From assembly GCA_030407315.1 (NCBI GenBank), contig JALQPE010002818.1, positions 27,785-91,784 on the forward strand: DNA of 64,000 nucleotides, in the 5' to 3' direction. Below are positions 62,750 through 64,000 of this stretch, piece after piece. Both the position numbers and the translations under genes were made by a program. The stretch's first letter is position 1. Each line of letters opens with the position of its first letter. Origin of the DNA: Asparagopsis taxiformis (taxonomy: Eukaryota > Rhodophyta > Florideophyceae > Bonnemaisoniales > Bonnemaisoniaceae). The notes beneath the pieces were generated by a model that had not been told where the DNA came from, did not search any database, and saw only the letters and a list, made by a program, of their open reading frames with translations.

Positions 62750-63386
62750 AAGCAAAGTCGGTCAAAGAATCTCAGTCGTGATGAGGGCGGAGTGGAGCCT
62801 GCGGCGTCGACCGGACAGCTTTCTGCGTCCGCTTAAGTCTTGCTGTGCATACTCGAAATCATCGCCGGCAGTGAGATTGAGTATGGCCCAAGCCATGGTC
62901 TCTGATTCCCCGAACAAAGAGATCCGGATCGAGAACAACGAATATAAACATATAATCATATATATGAGAATCCATTTGCTTTCCTTACATGATCTGTGGC
63001 ATATCCGCTGTAAAGCACATTCAGATTCCACGAAGTTTGGAAATAAAAAAGTTTATTATTACAATGAATTAATTGAAAATTCATCTCCCAGGGCAGTCGT
63101 TCGTCCTTCCATGCACACGTGCCAGCACGCAATGTGATGTAACAGTTGGAAATGATTGAACTCTCGGTTAAATTCCACCGTTGGGATGTCAGCTGGAGTG
63201 AGCACAAAACTACTACCCACAAAACTACGAACGAACACGTTACATTCCAAGTCTCGAAAGCACCACAAAAATAAAATTGGTCGCATCTGGACGGCACAGT
63301 CTCCCCTGTTCAGCTCGCAATCCTCCCTTTTGCGTCAAAACTCGACATGGAATGCAAGTATGAAGGGTGCTTCTACTACTGCGTAG
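62750..63386. other. No gene seen
   Basis: Spacer before the terminal gene. A minus-strand frame at 62762-63031 has a protein-like middle but no start context or domain. Confidence 0.35.
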
Positions 63387-64000
63387 ATGCTTATGCGCTC
63401 GCGCTGCATGAGCGAACGTGTCGCTACCGTTTCAAACCCCTCTCCCCAACATTTCAACAACGCTCGTGTCCCTGCCGTCACCCATGAGCCTGCTCGAAAC
63501 GGCGACCATGATTCCCCGCAACCCAGCTCCCCAGACCCAGAATCTGGTCGTGCTTCCTCCAGCGACTCACCCTGTGACGCTTCACTGCCACCAACCTCAA
63601 CCCCCTCCCGCGCAGACCTCCTCGTGCAATCCCTCGCCGCCAGTCTCACAACCCTCGAGTACAAGGCCGGCGCTGGCCGCGTGAGCGAAGTCATCACCAT
63701 CCTACAAGACCCCGCATTCTCCCTAGAAAAGTTCAACAGCGCCGTTCGCACCGTAGAAAGAATGTCGCCACGTTACCGCTTCCATGTCGAAACACATTTC
63801 CGCACCGAAGGTTACAAGAGCCACATCATTCCAGACAAACTGGTAAGTACTCGGCACAGCTGTACCTCCGCGACCCAGTCGACATGCTCCGCAGGCAGTT
63901 AGCACTGGCTAACGACCAAAATACTCTCTTCCACCCCCCCCCCAGACCGCCCCAGACGGCCCGCAATATTTTCTCATCCCCTACACACAGAATTCGCGAA
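63387..64000 (+). CDS. Hypothetical protein, 5' exons of a spliced gene cut by the window edge
   Basis: Exon 1 runs from the ATG at 63387 to 63842, ending before a GTAAGT donor. An acceptor after a long C/T tract at 63945 joins in phase to an exon reading TAPDGPQYFLIP through the window end. Without splicing, the frame would stop at 63902. The N-terminal 75 residues are Ser/Pro-rich and disordered-looking; residues 75-150 look helical (LLVQSLAASL, SEVITILQ, FNSAVRTVERM). No family recognised and no signal peptide. Confidence 0.55.

Overview
This is eukaryotic DNA: protein genes with signal peptides, TATA boxes 55-90 bases before start codons, AATAAA-type polyadenylation signals, rare short GT-AG introns, and four or more LTR retrotransposons. 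Host genes are mostly intronless; of those read here only two (glutamate-receptor-like, trypsin-like), plus a partial gene at the right edge, are split. Compact intron-poor genes, abundant LTR elements and an animal-type haem peroxidase fit a red alga (a florideophyte such as Chondrus) best. That is an inference; no rRNA, organelle or marker gene is present to settle it.

Layout. 1-5.3 kb: 3' part of a Ty3/gypsy element (pol) followed by an antisense gene whose N-terminus copies the histone H3 tail. 5.96-11.21 kb: a complete, apparently very young Ty1/copia element (identical LTRs, 5-bp target duplication) on the minus strand, with a Tudor-like domain inside its polyprotein. 13.1-41.7 kb: host segment with a secreted haem peroxidase, an ionotropic glutamate receptor-like membrane protein (4 exons), four neighbouring paralogous secreted alpha/beta hydrolases (one with the catalytic Ser replaced by Gly), a secreted protein of three 18-Cys repeats, an F-box protein, two paralogous secreted proteins that look like lytic polysaccharide monooxygenases (LPMOs; histidine at the mature N-terminus), a COQ8/ABC1 atypical kinase and a trypsin-like protease with one intron. 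42-54.9 kb: repeat-rich DNA with a decayed copia copy, a 0.66-kb foldback, a thrice-repeated hairpin element, palindromes, a hypothetical ORF, a truncated gypsy element with frameshifted gag, a 43-bp minisatellite and a 580-bp tandem repeat. 54.93-62.65 kb: a complete, young Ty3/gypsy chromovirus inserted into the 580-bp repeat. The last 1.3 kb holds a long palindrome and the first exon of another gene.

How it fits together. The host genes are dominated by secreted proteins that could act on extracellular polymers (LPMO-like oxidases, esterase-like hydrolases, peroxidase, protease), which suggests a wall, matrix or defence role. The retroelements share a theme: each of the three well-preserved ones carries a module that touches chromatin (H3-tail mimic, Tudor-like domain, chromodomain). 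The H3-tail mimic gene at 3484-4944 is the most unusual item. It keeps the residues around H3 K4 and K9 but has Ile at the K27 position and has lost K14, K18 and K23.
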